Source of the DNA: Candidatus Rokuibacteriota bacterium
GTDB lineage: Bacteria; Methylomirabilota; Methylomirabilia; Rokubacteriales; CSP1-6
DNA length: 64,000 bases
Assembly (NCBI GenBank): GCA_003220685.1
Contig: QHTE01000043.1
Location: 62,001-126,000, forward strand
Direction: 5' to 3'
Shown here: positions 7,446-16,140 of the stretch, one piece after another
How positions within the stretch are numbered: the first letter of the stretch is position 1
Layout: each line of letters starts with the position of its first letter
Notes under the pieces: model-generated
The model's database searches: none
Seen by the model: only the letters and a program-made list of their open reading frames with translations
What the model was told of the DNA's origin: nothing
Translations under genes and position numbers: made by a program

Positions 7446-8240
7446 TTATTGGCTCGGCGCCGGCAGCGGCTGGCCCGATGGGTCCTGGGGAACCGGAGGC
7501 ATCCGGCGGCCGAGGCTCGGCGCGGGCCGCGGGAACGGCAGCGGAGTCGCTTGTCCGCCCGGCCCCTGGATCGCCGGCGGCGGCAGGGGCGGCTGCCCCG
7601 GAACCGGAATCCCGGACGGGGTGAAGGCGCGCGGAGGCGGCTGCGCCGGGCCCGGCACCGGGATGACGCCTTGACCCGGAAGCTGCCCACCCCCCGGCGG
7701 CATGCCGGGGACCGGCGGCTGACCCGGCACGCCGGGCTGGCCGGAGGGCTGAGACGGCGCGGGCCGCGGCTTCGACGGATCGCGCAGGCGAACATCGACC
7801 ATGCCGTCGGGACGCGAGATCACGACCGCGTCGGCCGAGATCGTTTGCACGGTGCCGCCGGCGATCGGGTCGCCGATGCGGTAGCCGGCGATGCGCTTGG
7901 TGAGCGGATCCTCCAGGTACGCGATCGGCGAGCCCTCGCGCAAGACCACGCCGTGGAGGCTAGGCTTGGCGACGAGCGCCGGCGCATTGCCCGCGACCGC
8001 GGGCCCGGCGGTCTCGCTGCGCGTCGGGCTGAACATGTTGCGGGTCGCGATCACGTTGTAGGCCTGCGGGGCCTGGCGCGAATCGCCCGCGGGCGCCGGC
8101 TCGGCCGGAGCGGCGATGGGCGACCGGCCTCGCGGCGGGACCGCCGGACGCCCGGCCGCGATTTGCTTCACGACGAGCCCGATGCAGAGGACCGACACGG
8201 CCGCGAGCACGACGTTGATGGCGACGAGACGACGCGGCAT
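7446..8240 (-). CDS. gspC: T2SS inner-membrane protein GspC-like
   Basis: GspC links the inner-membrane platform to the secretin. This 264-residue protein has one N-terminal transmembrane helix (INVVLAAVSVLCIGLVV), an Ala/Pro linker, then an HR-like domain beginning YNVIATRNMFSP, with GVVLREGSPIAYLEDP and the VVISRPDG strand. From about residue 163 to the end it is only Pro/Gly/Gln-rich sequence, where classical GspC has a PDZ or coiled-coil domain. The position between gspM and gspD supports the call. It could also be described as a PilP-like protein, since PilP shares the HR fold. Confidence 0.8.
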   Translation of the reverse strand: MPRRLVAINVVLAAVSVLCIGLVVKQIAAGRPAVPPRGRSPIAAPAEPAPAGDSRQAPQAYNVIATRNMFSPTRSETAGPAVAGNAPALVAKPSLHGVVLREGSPIAYLEDPLTKRIAGYRIGDPIAGGTVQTISADAVVISRPDGMVDVRLRDPSKPRPAPSQPSGQPGVPGQPPVPGMPPGGGQLPGQGVIPVPGPAQPPPRAFTPSGIPVPGQPPLPPPAIQGPGGQATPLPFPRPAPSLGRRMPPVPQDPSGQPLPAPSQ

Positions 8241-8819
8241 TCAGCTCTTGGCCTTGGCCTGCGCGTTGGGCTGGATGAAGCCGGAGATCGTGAGCGTGAC
8301 GAGCAGCTCCTTAGGCTGGCTCAGGTTCACGACGCGGACCTTGAGGTCCTGGACCGGCAGCAGCTTGGAGGCGCCGTCGAGCCGCGCGAGCAGATCGACG
8401 AGCTGCCGGATCTCGCACGACACCGCGATCTCGACGGGGATCTCCAGGAGCTCGCCGCGATCGGTCGGCGGCAGGATCCGCTCGCTCCGGACTTCGGTCT
8501 TCGCCTGCGCGGCCATGTCCTTGACGATCTTTTGCAGCTCCGAGGCGGCGACCGCGGGCGTCGCCGAGGTCAGGAAGCCCTCCGCGAGCTTGTCGAGCCG
8601 CACCGTCGTGGCTTCGAGCTCGACGGTGATCGCGGCGCGCCGCGCGAGGAGCTCGCGCTTCTGGAGCAACACCTGCTCGCGCGCCGGCACGAGCTCCGCA
8701 GCCGACCGATTATGCTCGAGGATGGGCTCGACCACCAGCAGCCAGCTCCCGAGGATGACGGCGACGGCGAGGGCGAGGGCCACCAGGATGCGCTCGCGGC
8801 GCGAGAGGTTGCCGATCAC
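8241..8819 (-). CDS. gspM: T2SS assembly protein GspM (PilO-like)
   Basis: This bitopic inner-membrane protein of 192 residues would partner GspL in the T2SS platform. An N-terminal helix (ILVALALAVAVILGSWLLV) is followed by a coiled-coil-prone region rich in Glu/Leu/Arg and a C-terminal ferredoxin-like domain (LEIPVEIAVSCEIRQLVDLL ...). The start GTG overlaps the gspL stop as GTGA, indicating coupled translation. The organisation resembles the PilO partner of PilN in type IV pili, which is homologous. Confidence 0.82.
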   Translation of the reverse strand: MIGNLSRRERILVALALAVAVILGSWLLVVEPILEHNRSAAELVPAREQVLLQKRELLARRAAITVELEATTVRLDKLAEGFLTSATPAVAASELQKIVKDMAAQAKTEVRSERILPPTDRGELLEIPVEIAVSCEIRQLVDLLARLDGASKLLPVQDLKVRVVNLSQPKELLVTLTISGFIQPNAQAKAKS

Positions 8820-10303
8820 GGCCGTGGCCCTCCCGGGAGACGCGTCGGCGCCGGCCGGGCGCCCGGCGTCTCCGCCCTTGGCGTCTCGCCCAGGAGGGGC
8901 GTGCGCGGCCCCGGCGCGGCCGGCGGCTTCGCGGCCTGGGGCGGCGGGGCGGGCGGCGGCGCGGGCGCTTCCCACGCCGCGCGGATCCGGAACTGCTCCC
9001 GGTCGCGTCCGCGCGTGACGGGCGACGCGAACTCGACGCGTTCGAGCCGCGGCGAGTTCTCCAGCAGCGGGATCAGGTTGCTGGCCGCCCCGGCCTGTCC
9101 GGTCAGCTCGACGCCCTTCGAGTCGAACGCGAGATAGGTGACCCACGCGTCGCTCGGCAGGATCTCGGTCAGCTCCCGGAGCACGGCCAGCGGCTGGAGG
9201 GAGCTCGCGTTGATCTTCTCGACGGTGCCGAGCAGCTGGCGCTTGTGCTCGAGCTCGCGCGCCACCTTCTCGACGGCCCGCACGTCGGGATCGATGCGCG
9301 CGATATCCCCGTTGAGCCGCGCCAGGCGCCGGTTCTCGACGAAACCCGGCACGAGCAGCGCCGCCAGCGCCAGGAGCACGGTCGCCACCAGTGCGCCGCC
9401 GGTCATGATCTCCTGGCGCGTGAATCGCCGCGGCTTGATCGCCGGCGGGATGAGATCGAGCGAGCGGATGCTGCGGTTCGAGGCGGTCGCCACCGCGAGC
9501 TCCAGGGCGCCGCGCGGCTCGGCGATCTGGGCCAGGCGGCGCTCCGCCCGCGCGGTCCAGGGCGGATCGGAGATCGGCACGCCGAGGTCGAGGAAGGGCG
9601 CGGCGGCGGCGCCGTCGCCGGAGACCCAGATCGCGTCGCAGGAGCGCCACCGCGCGCCGCCGAGACTGCGGCGGGTCTCGGCGAGGAGCGTCGCGTCGTC
9701 GGCGGCGCCGAAGCTTCGGCTGAACACGACCATCGCCTCGTGGATCAGCAGCAGGTCGGCCGTGTCGCCGCTGCGATGCAGCCACACGATGCGCTGCCGG
9801 CGGTCCGTCTCGACCAGCGCGAGCAGATCGTGCGCCGCCACCGTGATCGACACCGGACGCAGCTTCGCTTCCTCGGCCAGGCGCAGCGCGGAGTCGATCA
9901 GCCGGCGGTCGGCCGCGGCGATCAGCACCCGCGTGCCATCGCCCGGCACCGTCTCGACCTCGGGCTCGGACGGCAGCGGAACGAAGTCGAACGCGGCATC
10001 GTCGGCCGAGATCGGCAGGTGGCGCTCGAGCTCGAACTTCACCATGTCCTCCGCCGCGCCCGCGACGGCCGGGAGATCGATCGGCTTCACAGTGACGGCC
10101 GAGCGCGAGAGACCGATCGCGACGTTCCGCGCGGCCAGCGACCGCGCGTCGAGCTCGGCGCGCAGCGCGGCCCCCGGATTTTCCGCGTCGATCGTGAACG
10201 TCTCCAGACGATCGCGATCGATCGCGGCGACGGCGAGGCGGTCGCCGAGCATGACGACCGCGAGGCGGATCGGCGTAATTTTCGGAACGGCGAATTTCAC
10301 CAA
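8816..10303 (-). CDS. gspL: T2SS assembly protein GspL (PilM-PilN fusion)
   Basis: This 495-residue protein combines a cytoplasmic actin-like PilM-type domain (about residues 1-290, with MVKFELERHLPIS as the typical PilM segment) with a transmembrane helix (GGALVATVLLALAALLVPG) and a periplasmic PilN-type domain (LRELTEILPSDAWVTYL). In the T2SS it recruits the GspE ATPase to the membrane. The C-terminus ends in a Pro/Ala/Arg-rich tail of about 55 residues after REQFRIRAAWE, which is not part of the usual fold. It overlaps gspM by 4 bp and lies 37 bp after gspK. Confidence 0.88.
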   Translation of the reverse strand: MVKFAVPKITPIRLAVVMLGDRLAVAAIDRDRLETFTIDAENPGAALRAELDARSLAARNVAIGLSRSAVTVKPIDLPAVAGAAEDMVKFELERHLPISADDAAFDFVPLPSEPEVETVPGDGTRVLIAAADRRLIDSALRLAEEAKLRPVSITVAAHDLLALVETDRRQRIVWLHRSGDTADLLLIHEAMVVFSRSFGAADDATLLAETRRSLGGARWRSCDAIWVSGDGAAAAPFLDLGVPISDPPWTARAERRLAQIAEPRGALELAVATASNRSIRSLDLIPPAIKPRRFTRQEIMTGGALVATVLLALAALLVPGFVENRRLARLNGDIARIDPDVRAVEKVARELEHKRQLLGTVEKINASSLQPLAVLRELTEILPSDAWVTYLAFDSKGVELTGQAGAASNLIPLLENSPRLERVEFASPVTRGRDREQFRIRAAWEAPAPPPAPPPQAAKPPAAPGPRTPLLGETPRAETPGARPAPTRLPGGPRP

Positions 10304-10340
10304 GGTAGGGTAACACCCCTAACCGATCGTAGGGAAAGAG

Positions 10341-11297
10341 TCAACGGGGGGTCGATAGCTCCAGGAACAGCACCGACGACCGGTCGGCGTCGGCGCGCTT
10401 CTGAACGATCGCGGTCAGCCGGGCCGCCACCCGGTCGTCGACGATGCCTTCCGCCTCCACGCGGAACGTGCGCGTGGTGACGCCCAGATTCCGGCCGCCG
10501 AATTTCCCGGGCACGCTCGGATAGGGTCCGTTGTTGCGCCGCGACTGCTGGATCTCGGTGATCTCCGCGGTCGAGAGGCCGAACGCGCTGAGCACCGCCG
10601 GCCCCGCGGTGTTCATGTTCACCGTGCCGGTGCTGCGCACGGTGACGAGGCCGGCCAGCCCCGGCTGGTCCTTGCTGCCGTTGTAGATCGGCGAGGTGAC
10701 GCCCTTGATCTGCTGCAGCTCGGCGATCGACTCCAGATTCGCGTTGTGCGACCGGTACGGCGTCGGAAGCTTCAGGTAGTAGTCCTCGCTCTCGGCGCCG
10801 TTGGCGCGGTGCTCCTCGTTGGGATCGCGCCAGTCCTGGATCGAGTCGACGATCGTGTCGCGGCCTTGCTTGTCGACGCCGAGCGTGAGCAGGAGCCGGT
10901 CGATGCGATCGGGCGGCGAGGTGTTGACGTTGAGGCGGGCCTCCTCGTCGGTGATGCGGTAGGAGTACTGGCCGCCGACCAGTTCGGCCTTCGAGCGGCG
11001 CAGGCGCGGCAGCGGGCGGCGGTCGGCCCCGTAGAACGTGATGAGGCCGTCCTCGTCCTCCACGACGAGCGGGGCGTCGGCCACGATCTCGCGGGTCGCC
11101 TGCTCGAGCGCGGTCTCGGCGAGGTGCGAGCCGATGATCACGCTCTTGTACGCGCGCACCGCCGACGCCTCGAGCCGCATCGAGTACGCGAACTCGGCGC
11201 CCACCACGGCGACGAGCGCCAGCACGAGCAGCACCACCAGGAGCGCGAAGCCGCGCTCGTCCCTCGCGTGCCGCCGCTCGCCGCGCGCCCCCGTCAT
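10341..11297 (-). CDS. gspK: T2SS minor pseudopilin GspK
   Basis: GspK caps the tip of the pseudopilus together with GspI and GspJ. This 318-residue protein has a prepilin signal DERGFALLVVLLVLALVAVV and, as expected for GspK, a large globular domain: LEQATREI, ITDEEARLNVN, DSIQDWRDPNEEHRANGAE, then two helix-hairpin-helix-like motifs such as NMNTAGPAVLSAFGLS. The residue at the pilin +5 position is not Glu (FALLV), the usual GspK peculiarity. The ATG at 11297 overlaps the gspJ stop (ATGA). Confidence 0.9.
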   Translation of the reverse strand: MTGARGERRHARDERGFALLVVLLVLALVAVVGAEFAYSMRLEASAVRAYKSVIIGSHLAETALEQATREIVADAPLVVEDEDGLITFYGADRRPLPRLRRSKAELVGGQYSYRITDEEARLNVNTSPPDRIDRLLLTLGVDKQGRDTIVDSIQDWRDPNEEHRANGAESEDYYLKLPTPYRSHNANLESIAELQQIKGVTSPIYNGSKDQPGLAGLVTVRSTGTVNMNTAGPAVLSAFGLSTAEITEIQQSRRNNGPYPSVPGKFGGRNLGVTTRTFRVEAEGIVDDRVAARLTAIVQKRADADRSSVLFLELSTPR

Positions 11298-11914
11298 TGC
11301 GCCTCGGTCCCCACGCGGAGCGGCACGGTCAGCGGTAGGAGGGCCTGGGCCCGGCCATTCAGCGTGCCGCCGACGGCGATGCGGATCGCCTTCGGCAGGC
11401 GCTTCTGGGTCTCGACGTCCCACGTGTCCTGCCAGGCGCCGCTGTCGTCGAGATAGCTGAACGCGAGCTCGGTCAGGGTCGGGTCGTTGAAGACGACCAC
11501 CGCGTCGGTGAACGGATTGCGGTTCGGCAGCAGGCGCTGACGGATGACGAGGCCGCGCTGCTCGCCCGTGGTGCCGAGCTCGATCACGACCGCGGTGAAC
11601 GCGATGGGCACCGACCCCGGGAACGGGGCGGTTTGCGTGACGAACTCGAGGCTCGACGCGCTGCCGCCGAAGAGCAGCGAGGCGGCCGGCGTGTCGCCGC
11701 GGGGCGCGTTGTACGGGTAGGCGCCGCCGACCGTGCGGGCCAGGGTCAGCGCGACCCCGCGCAGGTGCTGATAGGCCTCCGCGCGATCCTCGCCTTGCCG
11801 CCACGACGCCACTGCGATCCGGACGGTGCTGAACGCGATCACGACCAGGGCGCCGACGATCGCGAGCGCCAGCAAGATCTCGAGCAGGGTGAAACCGCGC
11901 TGATCGCGCCTCAC
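11294..11914 (-). CDS. gspJ: T2SS minor pseudopilin GspJ
   Basis: This 206-residue pseudopilin has a short leader ending RDQRG followed by FTLLEILLALAIVGALVVI, with Glu at +5. The family-specific stretch SWRQGEDRAEAYQHLRGVALTLAR follows, and later VVIELGTTGEQRGLVIRQRLLP and LPKAIRIAV match the GspJ beta domain. It would form the tip complex with GspI and GspK. The GTG start at 11914 overlaps the gspI stop as GTGA; longer upstream starts would only add antisense-like arginine-rich sequence. Confidence 0.88.
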   Translation of the reverse strand: MRRDQRGFTLLEILLALAIVGALVVIAFSTVRIAVASWRQGEDRAEAYQHLRGVALTLARTVGGAYPYNAPRGDTPAASLLFGGSASSLEFVTQTAPFPGSVPIAFTAVVIELGTTGEQRGLVIRQRLLPNRNPFTDAVVVFNDPTLTELAFSYLDDSGAWQDTWDVETQKRLPKAIRIAVGGTLNGRAQALLPLTVPLRVGTEAQ

Positions 11915-12357
11915 CGCGACGGCGCTCCCGGCAACACGGGCGCGTCGGCCGCCGTGCGCATGCTGACGATCTCGACGCCGCGCTTGTCGCCCCAGCTGAC
12001 CTTCACGTCGATCCGGTAGACGTGCCACTTCGCGGTCGCGGGGGTCCGCTCGAGGTCGGGCGCCGGCACGACGGTGACGGTGCGCTCCCAGTCGTAGTTG
12101 CCTTCCTTGCCCTGCTCGCGTCCCTCGACCGGGGTCACCATCTCGCGGATCTTCTGGTCGGCCAGGAGCACGGCCTGCTGGTGGTCGCCGGCGACCTTCA
12201 AGAGCCGCAGCCCCTGCGCGAAGCCCTGGACGACGGCGACCACGGCAACGCTCAGGATGGCGAACGCGATCAGGACCTCGAGCAGCGTGAAGCCGGCCTG
12301 TCCGCGGCGCGGACGCCGACGGACGAGGCGCGAGCGACGCCTGATCCAGACGCTCAT
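11911..12357 (-). CDS. gspI: T2SS minor pseudopilin GspI
   Basis: This 148-residue pseudopilin has an unusually arginine-rich leader (MSVWIRRRSRLVRRRPRRGQAG) and the mature start FTLLEVLIAFAILSVAVVAVV with Glu at +5. LLADQKIREM and a later YRIDVKVSWGD strand match GspI/MshD-type minor pilins. GspI nucleates the pseudopilus tip. The ATG at 12357 overlaps the gspH stop by 4 bp. Confidence 0.85.
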   Translation of the reverse strand: MSVWIRRRSRLVRRRPRRGQAGFTLLEVLIAFAILSVAVVAVVQGFAQGLRLLKVAGDHQQAVLLADQKIREMVTPVEGREQGKEGNYDWERTVTVVPAPDLERTPATAKWHVYRIDVKVSWGDKRGVEIVSMRTAADAPVLPGAPSR

Positions 12358-12803
12358 TCGCGCTGGTTCCGCACCCGCCCGGTGACGGCGTCGATGGTCA
12401 CGCGGTAGCTGATCTTCCCCGAGCTCACGTGGAACTGTCCGCCGCTCGACGTCCCCTGCGGCTCGAAGTGCACCGTCAGCGCAGTCGGCGTCTCGGCTCG
12501 AACCTCGACGCGACTCGAGAGCGTGCGCGTCCACCGGACTTCGTCTTCTCCGGTCGTGACCGTCACCAGGCGATTCGTCGGGTTGACGACCACGGTATAC
12601 GGCTGCCTCGTCGTGATCGCCTGCTCGCGCGCGTGCCGGAACGTGGCCGAGAACCCGGCGACCTCGGCGCGCGTGCGAAGGGTCTCGGTGCTGCGCCCGA
12701 TCGTGGGCGCGACGAGACCTACCACGGCCGCGACGACCACCAGGGTGACGATCAGCTCGAGGAGGGTGAAGCCCCGGGCATCTACTTTTGGCTGTTGTCC
12801 CAT
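12354..12803 (-). CDS. gspH: T2SS minor pseudopilin GspH
   Basis: This 149-residue GspH/FimT-type pseudopilin begins MGQQPKVDARG then FTLLELIVTLVVVAAVVGLV. GFSATFRHAREQAITTRQPYTV is the diagnostic GspH/FimT helix and following strand. The beta-rich C-terminus includes HFEPQGTSSGGQFHVSS and a final DAVTGRVRNQRE. It probably joins the pseudopilus shaft to the tip complex. The ATG lies 22 bp inside the end of gspG. Confidence 0.88.
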   Translation of the reverse strand: MGQQPKVDARGFTLLELIVTLVVVAAVVGLVAPTIGRSTETLRTRAEVAGFSATFRHAREQAITTRQPYTVVVNPTNRLVTVTTGEDEVRWTRTLSSRVEVRAETPTALTVHFEPQGTSSGGQFHVSSGKISYRVTIDAVTGRVRNQRE

Positions 12804-13216
12804 GAGGTGATGTCCGCGTTCTCACCGTCGCCACCCGGCGCCCCATCGGCACCCTCGGACCAGAGGTCGTACTCGCCGTTCTGGCCCGGACAGCAGCGAT
12901 ACTTGTACTGGTTGCCCCACGGATCCTTGGGCACAGCCTTTTTGAGGTAGGGACCGTTCCAGTTGTTTACATTCGGGTTCCGCTGCAGCGCGTCGAGGCC
13001 CTGGCCCCCGCTCGGGTAGCTGCCGATGTCGAGCCGGTACTGGTCGAGCGCCGCCCCCAGCAGCTCGATCTGCGCGCGCGCCGCGGCCTGCTTCGACTGC
13101 CCCACGCGCCCGAAAAGCCTCGGCCCGACCAACCCCACCAGAAGCCCCAGCACGATGATGACCACCAACAGCTCGATCAGCGTGAACCCCCGCTGATCTA
13201 AGACCCCCCGCCTCAC
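12782..13216 (-). CDS. gspG: T2SS major pseudopilin GspG
   Basis: This is the major subunit of the pseudopilus piston, 144 residues. It has the short leader MRRGVLDQRG cleaved before FTLIELLVVIIVLGLLVGLV, then the canonical GspG blocks: GQSKQAAARAQIELLGAALDQYRLDIGSYPS, GLDALQRNP, WNGPYLKKAVPKDPWGNQY (split here only for reading), and a C-terminal loop with GADGAPGGDGENADITSWD that supplies the calcium-binding aspartates. The GTG start overlaps the gspF stop as GTGA. Confidence 0.95.
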   Translation of the reverse strand: MRRGVLDQRGFTLIELLVVIIVLGLLVGLVGPRLFGRVGQSKQAAARAQIELLGAALDQYRLDIGSYPSGGQGLDALQRNPNVNNWNGPYLKKAVPKDPWGNQYKYRCCPGQNGEYDLWSEGADGAPGGDGENADITSWDNSQK

Positions 13217-14424
13217 AGCGGAATCTCGTTGATGGAGAAAATCGCCAGCATCATAGCGACGACGATGAATGCCACCAGTACCCCCATGCTGAAGATGATC
13301 ACGGGCTCGAGCAGCCGCAGCACGCGCTTGAGATCGGTCCCGACGTCGGTCTCGAATGTCTCGGCGACCTTGAGCAGCATGTCCTCGAGCCGGCCGGTCT
13401 CTTCGCCGACCCGCACCATGTGGATCGCCAGCGCCGGGAAGGGCGCCTGCGCCTGCATCCCGGCCGCGATGGTGCCGCCGCGCTTCACGCCTTCGCCCAG
13501 CCGCTCCACGGCCTGCCCGATCGCCTGGTTGGTCATCGTGTCGCCGACGACCGCGAGCGCGCCCATGACCGGTACGCCGCTCTTGAGCATGGTCCCCAGC
13601 GTGCGCGCGAAGCGCGCGGTCTCGATCTTCATGATGAGCGGTCCGATCAGCGGCAGGCCGAGGACCGTCTGGTCCCACTGCAGGCGCCCGTGCGGGCTGG
13701 CGGTCCACATGCGCCAGGCGAGCACGGCGGCGAGCGCGAGCAGGACGCCGACCCACCAGTACCCGTGGAAGACCGCGCTCACGGTCAAGAGTATCTGGGT
13801 CGGAAGCGGCACCGTCTGGCCGAGGTCGGCGAAGATCGTCGCGAACCGCGGGATCACGAACGTCATGAGGAACACGATGGCGCCGATGCCGAACGTGAAG
13901 ACGACCGCCGGGTAGGCGACCGCCGTGAGGACGGCGTCGGCGAACTGGGCACGCGCCTCGAGGAACTCGGCGAGCCGGCGCAGCGTGATCTCGAGCACGC
14001 CGCCCCGCTCGCCGGCCCGGATCATGTTGATGTAGAGGCGCGAGAACGGACGCGGATGGTGCTTGCTGAGCGCCTCGCTCAGCGAGGACCCGCCCCGGAC
14101 GCCCACCAGGAGATCGGCGACGATCGCTTTGACGCGCGCGTTCGGCGCCAGCTCCTCGAGGATGGCCAGCGAGCGGTCGAGCGGCAAGGTGGCCTCGAAG
14201 AGCGTGGCGAGCTGCTGCGTGAACATCAGGACATCGCGCTGCCCGATGCGCCCGGAGCCGCCGAGCGTGAACCAGCTCTGCCGGTCGCCGTGAGGCGAGA
14301 CGCGGATCGGGAAGTAGGAGTCGCGCTGCAGCCGCTCGACGACGGAGCGCGCGTCGGGCGCTTCCATCACGCCATCGATCGTCTGGCCGCGCCGGTCGGC
14401 CGCCCGATACACGAAGACGGGCAT
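13213..14424 (-). CDS. gspF: T2SS inner-membrane platform protein GspF
   Basis: GspF is the polytopic core of the platform, which couples ATPase motion to pseudopilus growth. This 403-residue protein has two homologous T2SSF domains: the first with DVLMFTQQLATLFEA and RAGERGGVLEITLRRLAEFLE, the second with FARTLGTMLKSGVPVMGAL and MVRVGEETGRLEDMLLKVAE. Hydrophobic helices lie at VLTAVAYPAVVFTFGIGAIVF, in the middle, and at the end (IIFSMGVLVAFIVVAMMLAIF). It starts 6 bp after gspE. Confidence 0.95.
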   Translation of the reverse strand: MPVFVYRAADRRGQTIDGVMEAPDARSVVERLQRDSYFPIRVSPHGDRQSWFTLGGSGRIGQRDVLMFTQQLATLFEATLPLDRSLAILEELAPNARVKAIVADLLVGVRGGSSLSEALSKHHPRPFSRLYINMIRAGERGGVLEITLRRLAEFLEARAQFADAVLTAVAYPAVVFTFGIGAIVFLMTFVIPRFATIFADLGQTVPLPTQILLTVSAVFHGYWWVGVLLALAAVLAWRMWTASPHGRLQWDQTVLGLPLIGPLIMKIETARFARTLGTMLKSGVPVMGALAVVGDTMTNQAIGQAVERLGEGVKRGGTIAAGMQAQAPFPALAIHMVRVGEETGRLEDMLLKVAETFETDVGTDLKRVLRLLEPVIIFSMGVLVAFIVVAMMLAIFSINEIPL

Positions 14425-14430
14425 GGCAGA

Positions 14431-16125
14431 CTACGCGTCTTCCTGCGTGACTCGGAGCACTTCCTCGACGGTGGTGACGCCCGCGCACGCCTTGGCCCAG
14501 CCGTCGAGCCGCAGGGTGACCATGCCGGCTTCCATCGCCACGCGGCGGATGTCGCGGGTCGGCGCGCGTCTGAGGATCAGGCTGCGCGCGTCCTCCGTGA
14601 TCGGGAACAGCTCGTAGATGCCCGTCCGGCCCCGGTAGCCGGTGCCGCGACACTCGTCGCAGCCGCGGCCGCGGTAGAGGCGCGTGCCGTCGGCGCCGGC
14701 GATGCCGAGCGCGCTCAGGTCGGCCGGCGACGGCGTGTCCGAGACGCGGCACGTCGCGCAGATCCGGCGCACCAGACGCTGCGCGAGCACGCCCTCGAGC
14801 ACGGAGGCCACGAGGTAGGGCTCGACGCCCATATCTTGCAGTCGGGTGATCGCGCCCGGCGCATCGTTGGTGTGGAGCGTCGAGAACACGAGGTGGCCGG
14901 TGAGCGAGGCCTGGATCGCGATCTCGGCCGTCTCGAGGTCGCGGATCTCACCGATCAGGATCACGTCGGGATCCTGGCGCACGATGTGCCGCAGACCGGT
15001 GGCGAAGGTCAGCCCGATCTTCGGCTTGACGGCGATCTGGTTGACGCCCTTCAGCTGGTACTCGACCGGGTCCTCGACGGTGATGATCTTGCGGTCGGGC
15101 GAGTTGATCTTGTCGAGCGCGCCGTAGAGCGTCGTGGTCTTGCCCGAGCCGGTCGGTCCGGTGACGAGGAGGATGCCGTGGGGCCGCTTGATCAGCCCCT
15201 CGAAGCGGGGCAGCATTGCCGGCGAGAAGCCGAGCTTCTCCATCGGCAGGAACACGCTCTGGCGGTCGAGCAGCCGCATGACGATCGACTCACCGTGCAC
15301 CGTGGGAATCGTCGAGGTGCGGATGTCCACCCGGCGGTTGTGGAGCGTGACCCGGATTCGGCCGTCCTGGGGCAGCCGCCGCTCCGCGATGTTCATCTCC
15401 GCCATCAGCTTGATGCGTGAGGTGACCGCGGCCTGCAGCCGGCGCGGTGGCGACTCCTGATCGAAGAGCACGCCGTCGATGCGGTAACGGATGCGCAGGG
15501 TGTCCTCGAAGGGCTCGATGTGGATGTCGGAGGCCTCGGAGGTGATGGCGTTCTCGATCAACAGATTGACGAGCCGGACGACCGGCGCTTCGAACGCCAT
15601 GTCGCGCAGCTGGTTGACGTCCTCGTCGCCCTCGGCGCCGCGATCGTCCTCCATGCCCTCGACGATGCGCTGCAGCGGCGTCGCCACCCCGTCGTAGGTC
15701 CGGTCGATCGCCTCGACGATCGCGTCGGCCGAGGACACGACCACCTTCACGGTGAGGCCGGTCGACTGCGCGAGGTCGTCGACGATGATCGGATTCAGCG
15801 GATCCGCCGTCGCGACGGTCAACACGTTGCCCTCGACGCTCACGGGGCACACCGCGTACTGGCGCAGGTACTTCGGCGAGAGATTTTTGACGATCGGCAG
15901 GGGCGCCGGCAGCTCGTCGCGGTTGAGGTAGGCGAGATTCTGCTGCTGCGCCAGGGCCCGGAGCACGTCGTCGTCCTTGACGGCGCCGAGGGAGACCAGC
16001 GCCTCGCCGACCCGCTCGCCCGTCGTTCGGGCGCGCGCGAGCGCCTGGTCCACGACGTCCTGAGTGGTCAGCCGTTCGCCCACCAGGATCTCACCGAGCC
16101 GGCGGAAAAGCCCCGTGATGCCCAT
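14431..16125 (-). CDS. gspE: T2SS ATPase GspE
   Basis: This 564-residue hexameric secretion ATPase powers pseudopilus extension. It has an N-terminal MshEN/GspE-N domain (LVGERLTTQDVVDQAL; AQQQNLAYLNRDEL), then the ATPase core: SDIHIEP, the Walker A GPTGSGKTTTLYGAL, the Asp box ITVEDPVEY, the Walker B DVILIGEIRDLETAEIA and the His box TGHLVFSTLHTNDA. A four-cysteine zinc motif (CATC ... CDEC) follows. It is the first gene of the T2SS operon, and its ATG is only 15 bp from the ATG of the divergent ZIP transporter, so the promoter must overlap coding sequence. Confidence 0.96.
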   Translation of the reverse strand: MGITGLFRRLGEILVGERLTTQDVVDQALARARTTGERVGEALVSLGAVKDDDVLRALAQQQNLAYLNRDELPAPLPIVKNLSPKYLRQYAVCPVSVEGNVLTVATADPLNPIIVDDLAQSTGLTVKVVVSSADAIVEAIDRTYDGVATPLQRIVEGMEDDRGAEGDEDVNQLRDMAFEAPVVRLVNLLIENAITSEASDIHIEPFEDTLRIRYRIDGVLFDQESPPRRLQAAVTSRIKLMAEMNIAERRLPQDGRIRVTLHNRRVDIRTSTIPTVHGESIVMRLLDRQSVFLPMEKLGFSPAMLPRFEGLIKRPHGILLVTGPTGSGKTTTLYGALDKINSPDRKIITVEDPVEYQLKGVNQIAVKPKIGLTFATGLRHIVRQDPDVILIGEIRDLETAEIAIQASLTGHLVFSTLHTNDAPGAITRLQDMGVEPYLVASVLEGVLAQRLVRRICATCRVSDTPSPADLSALGIAGADGTRLYRGRGCDECRGTGYRGRTGIYELFPITEDARSLILRRAPTRDIRRVAMEAGMVTLRLDGWAKACAGVTTVEEVLRVTQEDA

Positions 16126-16140
16126 GCTATGCTCCCGGTC

